Assembly (NCBI GenBank): GCA_023450775.1 | Contig: JAEXGP010000344.1 | Span: 1 to 7,172, forward strand | Source of the DNA: Actinomycetes bacterium | Lineage (GTDB): Bacteria; Actinomycetota; Acidimicrobiia; Acidimicrobiales; Microtrichaceae | Length of the DNA stretch: 7,172 bases | Direction of reading: 5' to 3' | Shown: positions 1 through 5,502 of the stretch, piece after piece | How positions within the stretch are numbered: position 1 is the stretch's first letter | Layout of the letters: every line of letters begins with the position of its first letter | The notes under the pieces: model-generated | Database searches by the model: none | What the model was told of the DNA's origin: nothing | The model's input: only the letters and a program-made list of their open reading frames with translations | Position numbers and translations under genes: made by a program

Positions 1-121
1 TCCCGGGGGCGGGATCGGCGTGGCGCGTCCGGCTGCGGCGGTCCTCGAGCGTGGCCGCTCCGGTCGCCCCACCCAGGACGTTCATCGGATCGGTCGTGGT
101 CGGGATCTCGGTCGCCGTCAT
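1..121 (-). CDS. Partial gene of unknown function, downstream of the mauE-like gene (runs off left edge)
   Basis: An ATG at 121-119 on the minus strand opens a frame that stays open to the window edge (40 codons). It overlaps the stop of the MauE-like gene as ATGA. A GGAGG ribosome-binding site (plus-strand 126-130) lies 4 nt before the ATG, inside the end of the upstream gene, so translational coupling is likely. The visible N-terminus begins MTATEIPTTTDPMNVLGG and is hydrophilic, rich in Thr, Ala and Arg, with no membrane segment so far. I do not recognise it. MauE-like genes are often next to genes for thioredoxin-like or other redox proteins, so a periplasmic redox partner is possible, but nothing in these 40 residues shows it. 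The start is well supported; the function is unknown. Confidence 0.7.
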   Translation of the reverse strand, partial: MTATEIPTTTDPMNVLGGATGAATLEDRRSRTRHADPAPG

Positions 122-693
122 GCCGCCTCCGCCGTTCGTTCCTGGTCCCGGAGCGCACGTGTGGCCTCGACCACGTCCGCCACGGTCGTGTCCAGCACCA
201 CCACGAGCGCCGCGACCAGCAGCACCAGCGCTGCGACCACGATGCCCGTCCCGCCCAGCTCCTCGAGCCCGTCCGCCGCGGGCACCGGTCCACCGTCGAG
301 GACCGCCGCGACGAGCGCCACCGCAGCCGACGCCACGTTCACGCCCACGTGCACCCAGCTCGGCGGGGCGCTGCGTGCGCCGAAGCACCCGCACGACTCG
401 AGACCCCGCCGGCGGGCGAGCACGACCACGACCGCGAAGCCGAGGTAGGCGAGCGCCACCCCGACGGCCAGCACGGGTCCGCCGACGGCGAGCGCCCCCA
501 GCCCGAGCGCCACCTCGACGGCGCCCACGACCCGGGCCGTACCCGTGCCACGGACCCTGCCAGGAGCTGCCGGGCGGGCGAGGCCCAGCGAGGCCAGCGT
601 CCCCGCCACCTGCGTGGGAGCGGACAGCTTGGATGCACCGGCGACGACGAGCACCAGGCAGACGGCCCAGAAGAGGGCATCCACGGCAGACAC
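118..693 (-). CDS. MauE/DoxX-family integral membrane protein
   Basis: From a GTG at 693 this encodes 191 residues with four to five hydrophobic stretches (about 6-20, 55-70, 73-93, 113-132 and 149-167). A C-G-C-F-G motif (101-105) follows the basic loop RRRG. This layout, with a Cys-x-Cys pair after the third helix, is that of the MauE/DoxX-like family, in which MauE supports disulfide formation during methylamine dehydrogenase maturation. Outside mau clusters such proteins are thought to move electrons to or from envelope thiol proteins; that role is inferred here. An upstream in-frame GTG at 756 would add 21 hydrophilic residues. I prefer 693 because it places helix 1 at the N-terminus, as is usual, and because a TAGCCT box lies 7 nt before it, suggesting a leaderless message. 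No methylamine dehydrogenase gene is visible. The next gene overlaps its stop, so the operon continues out of the window. Confidence 0.82.
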   Translation of the reverse strand: MSAVDALFWAVCLVLVVAGASKLSAPTQVAGTLASLGLARPAAPGRVRGTGTARVVGAVEVALGLGALAVGGPVLAVGVALAYLGFAVVVVLARRRGLESCGCFGARSAPPSWVHVGVNVASAAVALVAAVLDGGPVPAADGLEELGGTGIVVAALVLLVAALVVVLDTTVADVVEATRALRDQERTAEAA

Positions 694-700
694 GGCGCTC

Positions 701-706
701 AGGCTA
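701..706 (-). promoter_or_regulatory. Putative -10 element (TAGCCT) for the mauE-like gene
   Basis: On the minus strand TAGCCT matches the actinobacterial -10 pattern TAnnnT. It ends 7 nt before the GTG at 693, so transcription would begin at or next to the start codon (leaderless). No convincing -35 hexamer is visible 16-18 bp upstream. The element lies inside the frame of the longer alternative start (756), so it argues for the shorter protein. Confidence 0.45.
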
Positions 707-779
707 ACCGGAGCGTCCGGGCTGCGATCCCGGTGGGTGGGTGGATCTGCCCGCACGTGGCGATGTTCTTCGTCCGCGT

Positions 780-798
780 GTCAACCGTTCGGTACGTT
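780..798 (+). promoter_or_regulatory. Putative promoter of the sigma factor operon (GTCA-N6-CGGTACGTT)
   Basis: TACGTT at 793-798 fits a -10 element and is preceded by GG. The predicted transcript would begin around 804-806, just before the ribosome-binding site at 809-814. The string GTCA-N6-CGGTACGTT recurs with identical spacing at 6996-7014, before the gene at the right edge. At the matching -35 distance both copies carry only CTT (768-770 here), so any -35 is weak. The sequence could be an extended -10 promoter or could include an operator. Confidence 0.5.
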
Positions 799-808
799 CC
801 AACGTCGT

Positions 809-814
809 AGGAGG
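809..814 (+). promoter_or_regulatory. Ribosome-binding site AGGAGG that decides the sigma factor start
   Basis: AGGAGG is a full Shine-Dalgarno sequence. It lies 2 nt from the GTG at 817, which is too close, and 5 nt from the TTG at 820, which is a normal distance. A GTG at 826 is 11 nt away. The spacing therefore favours TTG 820. Confidence 0.7.
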
Positions 815-819
815 GTGTG

Positions 820-1332
820 TTGCCGGTGCCGGTGCGTGATGAGGAGTTCCGTGCGTTCTACGAACGCATGCACGACCGCGCCCTGCGGACCGCCCGCCGG
901 CTCGTCGGCAACGAGGCCGTCGCCGAGGACATCAGCGCCGAGGCGCTCGCCCGCTCGTACTCCAGGTGGGGTCAGGTGCGATCGCACCCCAACCCCGACG
1001 CGTGGCTGCTCCGGGTGGTCGGCAACCTGGCGATCGACCACATGCGCCGCGAACGCCGGTCCGGGCCGTCGCCCCGCACCGAGCAGGCAGCGGTCGACCG
1101 ACCCGACGACGACGCCGTGCTGCGCGTGGACCTCGCCCGAGCCGTGCACAAGCTCTCGAACCGCCAGCAGGAGGTGGTCGTGATGCGATACCTCGTCGAC
1201 CTCAGCGAGGACGAGGTGGCGTCGTCCCTCGGGATGTCCGCAGGGTCGGTCAAGACCCACCTGTCACGGGCGAGCGGGCGGCTGCGCGGCCACATGGCCG
1301 AGCTGGACGAGATCTCGGCGGGGGCCGACTGA
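820..1332 (+). CDS. ECF-type RNA polymerase sigma factor
   Basis: This 170-residue protein has the two-domain plan of extracytoplasmic-function sigma factors. Region 2 is at about 10-80, with an AEDISAEAL segment (35-43), NPDAWLLRVVGNLAIDHMRRERR spread over 58-80, and the basic end that helps melt and bind the -10 element. After a short acidic linker, region 4 (about 104-159) carries LSNRQQEVVVMRY and a helix-turn-helix ending in GMSAGSVKTHLSRA (138-151), which reads the -35 element. The TTG start at 820 is chosen because AGGAGG lies 5 nt upstream. There is no long C-terminal extension, so it is not one of the ECF groups with a fused regulatory domain. Its stop overlaps the next gene (TGATG), so the two are probably co-translated, and the partner may control it. 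The ECF subgroup, signal and targets cannot be told from sequence alone. Confidence 0.93.
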   Translation: MPVPVRDEEFRAFYERMHDRALRTARRLVGNEAVAEDISAEALARSYSRWGQVRSHPNPDAWLLRVVGNLAIDHMRRERRSGPSPRTEQAAVDRPDDDAVLRVDLARAVHKLSNRQQEVVVMRYLVDLSEDEVASSLGMSAGSVKTHLSRASGRLRGHMAELDEISAGAD

Positions 1333-2030
1333 TGCCGTCGACGGGCCACTTCCCGCCGTCATCCCGCCCCGACGAGCGCTACCGGGCGGTCCTCGCCCGG
1401 GGTGCGCAGCTGCAACGGAGGGACCGCATGCGCAAGGGACTCGTGACCGGAGGCGCCGCGCTGGCGGTCGTGCTGCTGGTCGTCGCCGGCGTGCTCGCGT
1501 TCGGCGGCGACGCCGAGGACGGCCAGGACACGGCGAACTCCGACGATCGCCCGACCACCACGGCGTTGTCGGACGAGCTCACGGTCACGGCGACGAGCGC
1601 TGCGGACGTGCTCGACGTGGACGTCGACGACCCGGTGGTCGACATCGCGGACGCCACGAAGGTCTGCGTGCACGTGCGCCTCCAGGGCGAGGGACCGGCC
1701 GAGATGGCCGAGGCCGAGGGCTCGTCGTGCTGGAGCCCCCCCGAGGGCGACGCGCTCACCGAAGCAGCGCTCCCGCTGGTCACGGCCGAGATCGGTTGCT
1801 CGGCCGTGACGATCGAGCGACCCGACCCCGACGCGCCGACGACGACCACCACGACCGTGCCCGGAGCGGTCCACCACTCGTTCCGCTTCACGCTGCCGGA
1901 GGGCCTCGACCCCGGCACCCACGTGGCCGAGGTGACCGCCGTGGTCGGCACGGGGGACGGCTGCGCGACGGCAACTCCGGGCGACGACGAGGACGTGGCG
2001 ACCACCAAGGCCACCGTCGAGGTGCCCTGA
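1332..2030 (+). CDS. Single-pass membrane protein coupled to the sigma factor; possible anti-sigma regulator
   Basis: From the ATG at 1332 the product is 232 residues. It has a short, charged, probably helical N-terminus (about 12-35, rich in Arg, Asp and Glu), one hydrophobic segment (37-57) and a large extracellular part. The outer part has an acidic, Thr-rich linker, four cysteines (112, 133, 156, 211) that could form two disulfides, and a six-Thr run (170-175). The ATG overlaps the sigma stop codon as TGATG, the usual position for a cognate anti-sigma factor. However, no zinc-binding HxxxCxxC motif or other recognisable anti-sigma domain is present, and the cytoplasmic part is only about 36 residues. 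An alternative in-frame ATG at 1428 has a better ribosome-binding site and would give a 200-residue protein starting at the membrane segment, like a signal peptide or anchor. Codons between the two starts end mainly in G or C, favouring the longer form. Family not recognised. Confidence 0.85.
   Translation: MPSTGHFPPSSRPDERYRAVLARGAQLQRRDRMRKGLVTGGAALAVVLLVVAGVLAFGGDAEDGQDTANSDDRPTTTALSDELTVTATSAADVLDVDVDDPVVDIADATKVCVHVRLQGEGPAEMAEAEGSSCWSPPEGDALTEAALPLVTAEIGCSAVTIERPDPDAPTTTTTTVPGAVHHSFRFTLPEGLDPGTHVAEVTAVVGTGDGCATATPGDDEDVATTKATVEVP
1417..1422 (+). promoter_or_regulatory. Internal Shine-Dalgarno GGAGGG supporting an alternative start at 1428
   Basis: GGAGGG is followed, 5 nt later, by an in-frame ATG (1428-1430, residue 33 of the long form). 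It is a better-placed ribosome-binding site than the G-rich stretch before the ATG at 1332. Initiation here would remove the whole cytoplasmic segment. It may be chance within a run of Arg/Gln codons, or a genuine second start. Confidence 0.4.
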
Positions 2031-2055
2031 TCGGCCTGCCGCCGGTCGAGTGTCC

Positions 2056-2082
2056 GGTCACCCGCCCCGGCGGGCGATGACC
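2056..2082. terminator. Hairpin between convergent genes, possible bidirectional terminator
   Basis: GGTCA (2056-2060) pairs with TGACC (2078-2082), and inside it CCCGCC (2061-2066) pairs with GGCGGG (2069-2074). This gives 11 possible base pairs with a three-base bulge (2075-2077) and a very tight loop. It begins 25 nt after the stop of the sigma-operon membrane protein and covers the stop codon of the converging glycosyltransferase. There is no U-tract, which is common for actinobacterial terminators. The part inside the glycosyltransferase is also coding (Arg-Arg-Gly-Gly), so some of the pairing could be coincidental. Confidence 0.42.
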
Positions 2083-3137
2083 TCGTCGTAGAGCGCCTCC
2101 CAGGACCGGACCGCGGCCTCCGCGTCGAAGCGGTCGAGGCCGACCTCCCGGGCCCGGGCCCCCATCGCCGTCCGCAGCTCGGGATCGTCGCGGAGCCGCG
2201 TGAGCGCCGCGACGATCGCGTCCAGGTCCTCGACCGGGACGACGAGGCCGGTCTCGCCGTCGTCGACCGCCTCGCGCACGCTGCCGACCTCGGTCGCGAC
2301 CACCGGCACGCCCGCCTGCATGGCCTCCATGACGGTCACCGGGAACGCCTCCAGCCGGGACGGCAGCAGGTACACGTCGAAGGTGGGCAGCACGTCACGG
2401 GCGCGGTCGTCCCAGCCCCGCAGCTCCACCCGGTCGCCCACGCCCAGCTCCTCGACCAGCGCCTCGAGCGCCGGGCGCTCGGCGCCGTCGCCGACGACGA
2501 CCAGGCGCGAGCCCGGGCCGAGGCGCTCGACGGCGCGGATCGCCAGGTCGATGCCCTTGACCGGGTCGTGGCGCGACAGCATGCCGACGGTGAAGTCGTC
2601 GGTGGTCCGCGGCGGTGGGTCGAGCTCCACGATCGGCACCCCCGAGTGGATGACGCGCATGGATCCTTCGGGCAGCTCGCCGAGCTCCTCGATGATCCGG
2701 GCCGCCCGGTGCCCGACGGCCACGTGCGCGTCGGCACGCTCGGAGGTGATCCGCTTCAGCCGGTTCGACAGCGACGACCACGTCCCCACCGGGGAGTGCT
2801 CGAGCACCACCACCGGGAGGCCGGGGATCGTGAGCGCGGCGGCCAGCGCCCACTGGCACGACGACATCGTGGACAGGTTGAAGTGCACCAGGTCGGGCCG
2901 CAGCCACTTGAACGCCCGGCGGTGCTGGACCATCGCCCGCACGTCGCTGCGGTCGTGGATCTCGTCGAGCACCATGTACCTCGACCCCGGACGTCGGGCG
3001 GCCAGCCACCGGATCACGTCCTCGTGGGGACCGACCACCGTCACCCGGATGTCGGAGCGGAACCGCTCGATGAACATGCCCATCGACGACTCGGCCCCGC
3101 CGCGCTCGGCGGCGTCGGTGTAGACGACGAGGTGCAT
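2058..3137 (-). CDS. GT4-type glycosyltransferase (GT-B fold)
   Basis: This 359-residue protein has the plan of retaining GT-B glycosyltransferases of family GT4, which transfer a sugar from a nucleotide donor to a lipid, glycan or small-molecule acceptor, usually at the inner face of the membrane. The N-terminal domain opens with a beta strand and the RGGAE loop (12-16), typical of GT4. The C-terminal domain begins about 184 with VGMLSRHDPVKG, where Arg189 and Lys194 are the expected phosphate contacts. It contains VVVGDGAERPALEALVEELG, then PSRLEAFPVTVMEAMQAGVPV with the E-x7-E pair at Glu263 and Glu271, which binds the donor. No signal peptide or membrane helix is seen. The ATG at 3137 is kept because later starts would lose the RGGAE loop, yet it has no Shine-Dalgarno: a C run precedes it. 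It lies 67 bp downstream of the amidase. Donor and acceptor cannot be predicted. Confidence 0.92.
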   Translation of the reverse strand: MHLVVYTDAAERGGAESSMGMFIERFRSDIRVTVVGPHEDVIRWLAARRPGSRYMVLDEIHDRSDVRAMVQHRRAFKWLRPDLVHFNLSTMSSCQWALAAALTIPGLPVVVLEHSPVGTWSSLSNRLKRITSERADAHVAVGHRAARIIEELGELPEGSMRVIHSGVPIVELDPPPRTTDDFTVGMLSRHDPVKGIDLAIRAVERLGPGSRLVVVGDGAERPALEALVEELGVGDRVELRGWDDRARDVLPTFDVYLLPSRLEAFPVTVMEAMQAGVPVVATEVGSVREAVDDGETGLVVPVEDLDAIVAALTRLRDDPELRTAMGARAREVGLDRFDAEAAVRSWEALYDEVIARRGG

Positions 3138-3153
3138 GGGGGGGATCTCGGGG

Positions 3154-3201
3154 CCGGTGCGGGACGGGGTCGGTGCGGGAAGCGGTCGGGGCGGGAGCGC
3201 C
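3154..3201. repeat. Three imperfect 16-bp tandem repeats between amidase and glycosyltransferase genes
   Basis: Units at 3154-3169, 3170-3185 and 3186-3201 share the core CGG(T/G)GCGGGA in register. Units 1 and 2 match at 13 of 16 positions; unit 3 is more diverged in its last five bases. Together they fill most of the 67-bp gap. They could be a small slippage-derived repeat in G-rich DNA or a multi-copy binding site. Confidence 0.5.
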
Positions 3202-3202
3202 C
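3189..3202 (-). terminator. Small GC hairpin just after the amidase stop
   Basis: GGGCG (3189-3193) and CGCCC (3198-3202) form a perfect 5-bp stem with a 4-nt loop, beginning 2 nt after the amidase TAG on the minus strand. No U-tract follows. It could weaken read-through into the glycosyltransferase gene or protect the 3' end of an amidase message. In DNA this GC-rich, such a short stem can arise by chance. Confidence 0.28.
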
Positions 3203-3204
3203 GG

Positions 3205-4638
3205 CTACAGGTAGCCCGGGGCGTGCAGTGGCCAGGGCCGCTCCACCTCGAGCAGTCGGGCGAAGCGCAGCGGGACCTCGTCGAAGTGGCGGCGGCCGAT
3301 CACCTGCAGGCCGATCGGCAGCCCGTCGGCGCTGAGGCCGGCCGGGACCGAGACCGCGGGGTTCCAGCAGAGGTTGGCCAGCATCGTGAACGGCACGCTC
3401 ATGGCCTGGTTGACCTCGACGCCGCCGATCACCGAGGGCGACGGCCCCTTGGCCGGGAAGGCGGGCACCGCGGTCGTCGGGGTCATCAGCACATCGATCT
3501 CGCTGAACAGCGTGGCCATGTCCCGCTGCAACTGGAGCCGGCGGCGGTAGCCGTTGACCAGCGTGCGCAGCGGACGGTCGTAGGTCGCCTCGAGCGACAT
3601 CCGCACGAACGGCGTGAGGTCGTCGGCCCGCTCCGGCCAGTGCTCGTGCTCCTGGATGCCGAGCCACAGCGACATGGCGCCCGCGCTCAGCCAGGTGGCG
3701 ACCGGGTCGGTCAGGTGGACGTCGACGTCGATGAGCTCCACCCCCGCCGCCCGAGCGGCGTCGAGCGCCGCGGCGTGCGCGATCTCCTCGACCTCGGGGT
3801 CGACGGGAGCGAACCCGAGCGTGGAGGACCAGCCCACCTTCAGCTTCGACACGTCGAGCGTCTCGATCGCGTCCTCGTAGCGCAGGGTCGGCGGCGGCAG
3901 CGACAGGCGGTCGGTGTCGTGGGGCCCGGCGGTGATGTCGAGGTGCCGGGCGCTGTCGGCGACGGTCGTGGTCAGCGCGCCGTAGCACGCGGTCTCGGAC
4001 GGGTCGTCGTCGGGGTGCGGGATGCGGCCGTGGCTCGGCTTCAGACCCACGAGCCCGGAGAACCCGGCCGGGATGCGGGTGGAGCCGCCACCGTCCGACG
4101 CCGTGCCGAACGGGATGAGGCCGGCCGCCACCGCCGCGGCGGAGCCGCCGCTCGAGCCGCCGGGCGTGCGCTCCAGGTTCCACGGGTTGGAGGTCGCCCC
4201 CCAGGCCTTGGTGTACGTGTACTGGATGGTCCCGAACTCGGGCGCCGCCGTCTTGCCGAGCGGGATCGCGCCGGCGCCGCGCAGACGCGCCACGTGCTCG
4301 GAGTCCTCCGTCACGGGCGGGCCGCCCTTGTAGAGCAGCGACCCGTGGCTGGTGGGCATGCCCTCGCAGTCCTCCAGGTCCTTGACCCCGAAGGGCACGC
4401 CGGCGAGCGGGCCGAGCAGGTCGCCCTCGCCCGCGGCCAAGCGCCGGTCGACGTCCTCGGCGGCGCGCCGGGCTCCGTCGGCGTCGACGTACACGAACGC
4501 GTTCAGCGCCTCGTTGTGGGCCTCGATGCGGGTGAGGCACTCCTCGACGAGCTCGAGCGAGGACTGGCGTCCCTCCCGGATGGCCGCCGCGGCCTCGATC
4601 ACCGACGGCATCGGCTGGCCCTGCAGGCTGGTCGTCAC
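3205..4638 (-). CDS. Amidase-signature family amidohydrolase
   Basis: This 477-residue enzyme belongs to the amidase signature family, serine hydrolases that split amide bonds to a carboxylate and an amine or ammonia. The catalytic triad is visible: Lys86 in GVPFGVKD, the cis-Ser Ser162 in GGSSGGSAAA, and the nucleophile Ser186 in GGGSTRIPAG, 24 residues after Ser162 as in fatty acid amide hydrolase. Residue 187 is Thr where the family pattern usually has Ile, Leu or Val. The C-terminus has the expected NPAVSVPAG and LPIGLQVIG segments. Length and an N-terminal helical start fit a free-standing cytoplasmic amidase rather than GatA, since no GatB or GatC gene is nearby. The GTG at 4638 is chosen because GGAGGT lies 6 nt upstream; it overlaps the nitroreductase stop as GTGA, so the two are co-translated. 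The substrate is unknown; a catabolic or detoxifying role beside the nitroreductase is an inference. Confidence 0.94.
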   Translation of the reverse strand: MTTSLQGQPMPSVIEAAAAIREGRQSSLELVEECLTRIEAHNEALNAFVYVDADGARRAAEDVDRRLAAGEGDLLGPLAGVPFGVKDLEDCEGMPTSHGSLLYKGGPPVTEDSEHVARLRGAGAIPLGKTAAPEFGTIQYTYTKAWGATSNPWNLERTPGGSSGGSAAAVAAGLIPFGTASDGGGSTRIPAGFSGLVGLKPSHGRIPHPDDDPSETACYGALTTTVADSARHLDITAGPHDTDRLSLPPPTLRYEDAIETLDVSKLKVGWSSTLGFAPVDPEVEEIAHAAALDAARAAGVELIDVDVHLTDPVATWLSAGAMSLWLGIQEHEHWPERADDLTPFVRMSLEATYDRPLRTLVNGYRRRLQLQRDMATLFSEIDVLMTPTTAVPAFPAKGPSPSVIGGVEVNQAMSVPFTMLANLCWNPAVSVPAGLSADGLPIGLQVIGRRHFDEVPLRFARLLEVERPWPLHAPGYL

Positions 4639-5411
4639 GATCGCACCTCCGTTCCGTTCTGCTCCGTGTCCTTCTCCGTGCCGCCCTCGGCGCCCTGTGG
4701 CCGGCCGATGCTCCTGCCCCGCCACGGTCGAGTGCCGAAGCGGTCCAGGTGCACGACGTCGCCGACCGGCTTGCGGGTGGTCGGCCCGTAGCGACCACGG
4801 GGCCAGCCCAGCGGCACCATGCACACCGGTTGCACGGTCATCGGCAGGCCGAGCGTGCGCCGCGACAACGTGACGCTCCAGAGCGGGAGCGTGATCAGCG
4901 AGGCGCCCAACCCCATGGCCCGGGCCGCCAGCAGCAGGTTCTGCACGCTCGGGTAGATCGAGCCGTAGTGGCTGCTGGCCGCCAGGGCGGGCACGGCCGC
5001 GAACCGCTGCACGCCCTCCAGGCACGGCACGACGACGACCGGTGTCTCCTCGAAGTGCTCGACCTGCCAGGCCACCGCACCGAGGACCCGCTGCATGGCC
5101 GGATCGTCGCGGACGACCCGCTCGCCAAGGCCGCCGTAGAGGCGCCATGCCTGGCGGTACCGGTGGGCGAACGTCGCCAGGATCTCACGGTCCTTCACGA
5201 CCACGAACTGCCAGTTCTGCCCGTTCGACCCGGTCGGCGCCTTGAGGCCGAGCTCGATGCAGCGCAGGACGATGTCGTCGTCGACGGGATCCGGCAGGAC
5301 CTTGCGCACGGCGCGCTGGGTCTCCATGGCCTCGACGAGCGGCATCTCCAACCGCGACGCGACCGCCCGGTACGAGCGGTCGCCGTCGGGTGCCCGTTCG
5401 TTGATCGTCAT
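4635..5411 (-). CDS. Nitroreductase-family flavoprotein
   Basis: This 258-residue protein has the features of the FMN-dependent nitroreductase family, which uses NAD(P)H to reduce nitro compounds, quinones or other electron-poor substrates. After a 25-residue lead, the segment METQRAVRKVLPDPVDD (29-45) carries the Arg pair that contacts FMN phosphate, followed by KAPTGSNGQNWQFVVVKD (57-74), the conserved Ser/Asn FMN loop. SSHYGSIYPSVQNLLLAARAMGLGASL spread over 146-172 is the conserved central helix. The domain closes with PLGWPRGRYGPTTRKPVGDVVH at about 200-221. The last 26 residues (233-258) are hydrophilic and look unstructured; they encode the amidase ribosome-binding site. The ATG at 5411 has G-rich ribosome-binding sequence before it (GAGGGACGGGGG). 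It is the first gene of the minus-strand operon and diverges from the phosphoesterase gene. The substrate is not predictable; other family roles, such as BluB-like flavin cleavage, are less likely. Confidence 0.92.
   Translation of the reverse strand: MTINERAPDGDRSYRAVASRLEMPLVEAMETQRAVRKVLPDPVDDDIVLRCIELGLKAPTGSNGQNWQFVVVKDREILATFAHRYRQAWRLYGGLGERVVRDDPAMQRVLGAVAWQVEHFEETPVVVVPCLEGVQRFAAVPALAASSHYGSIYPSVQNLLLAARAMGLGASLITLPLWSVTLSRRTLGLPMTVQPVCMVPLGWPRGRYGPTTRKPVGDVVHLDRFGTRPWRGRSIGRPQGAEGGTEKDTEQNGTEVRS
4645..4650 (-). promoter_or_regulatory. Ribosome-binding site GGAGGT of the amidase
   Basis: GGAGGT on the minus strand lies 6 nt before the GTG at 4638 and inside the last codons of the nitroreductase gene. 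It fixes the amidase start and, with the GTGA overlap, indicates coupled translation. Confidence 0.8.
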
Positions 5412-5442
5412 GCGCCCCCGTCCCTCGTCGTCGCGGTGTCGC

Positions 5443-5448
5443 AGCGTA
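5443..5448 (-). promoter_or_regulatory. Putative -10 element (TACGCT) of the nitroreductase-amidase operon
   Basis: TACGCT on the minus strand matches TAnnnT and would start a transcript near 5436, giving a leader of about 25 nt with a G-rich ribosome-binding sequence before the ATG at 5411. The hexamer 17 bp upstream (CGTCAC) is a poor -35. The whole divergent region is only 91 bp, so this promoter and that of the phosphoesterase gene overlap in space. Confidence 0.38.
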
Positions 5449-5490
5449 CGTGGTCGTCCGGACGGGTGACGCCTCGGTCGCCGCCGATGG

Positions 5491-5496
5491 CAAGCT
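5491..5496 (+). promoter_or_regulatory. Weak -10-like box (CAAGCT) before the phosphoesterase gene
   Basis: CAAGCT ends 6 nt before the TTG at 5503, the position of a -10 element for a leaderless message. It differs from TAnnnT only at the first base. No Shine-Dalgarno is visible before this TTG, which fits a leaderless start, but the box alone is weak evidence. Confidence 0.3.
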
Positions 5497-5502
5497 GGTC
5501 CC

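Noticed and set aside
779..784. A perfect TTGACA on the minus strand, facing the mauE-like gene.
   Set aside because: No TAnnnT hexamer lies 16-18 bp downstream (the sequence there is GCCACG), and it overlaps the sigma promoter motif. A TAGCCT box nearer the gene fits better, so it is probably chance.
20..810. Long plus-strand open frames across the mauE-like gene.
   Set aside because: They are Arg/Pro/Ser-rich translations of the opposite strand of a convincing membrane-protein gene, typical spurious frames in GC-rich DNA.
1841..1866. A repeated ACG/ACC stretch suggesting a microsatellite.
   Set aside because: It simply encodes the six-Thr linker of the membrane protein, with mixed codons rather than a perfect repeat.
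3041..4798. A 585-residue minus-strand frame spanning the amidase gene.
   Set aside because: It is an Arg/Ala/Gly-rich out-of-frame reading, while the overlapping frame carries the complete amidase catalytic triad.
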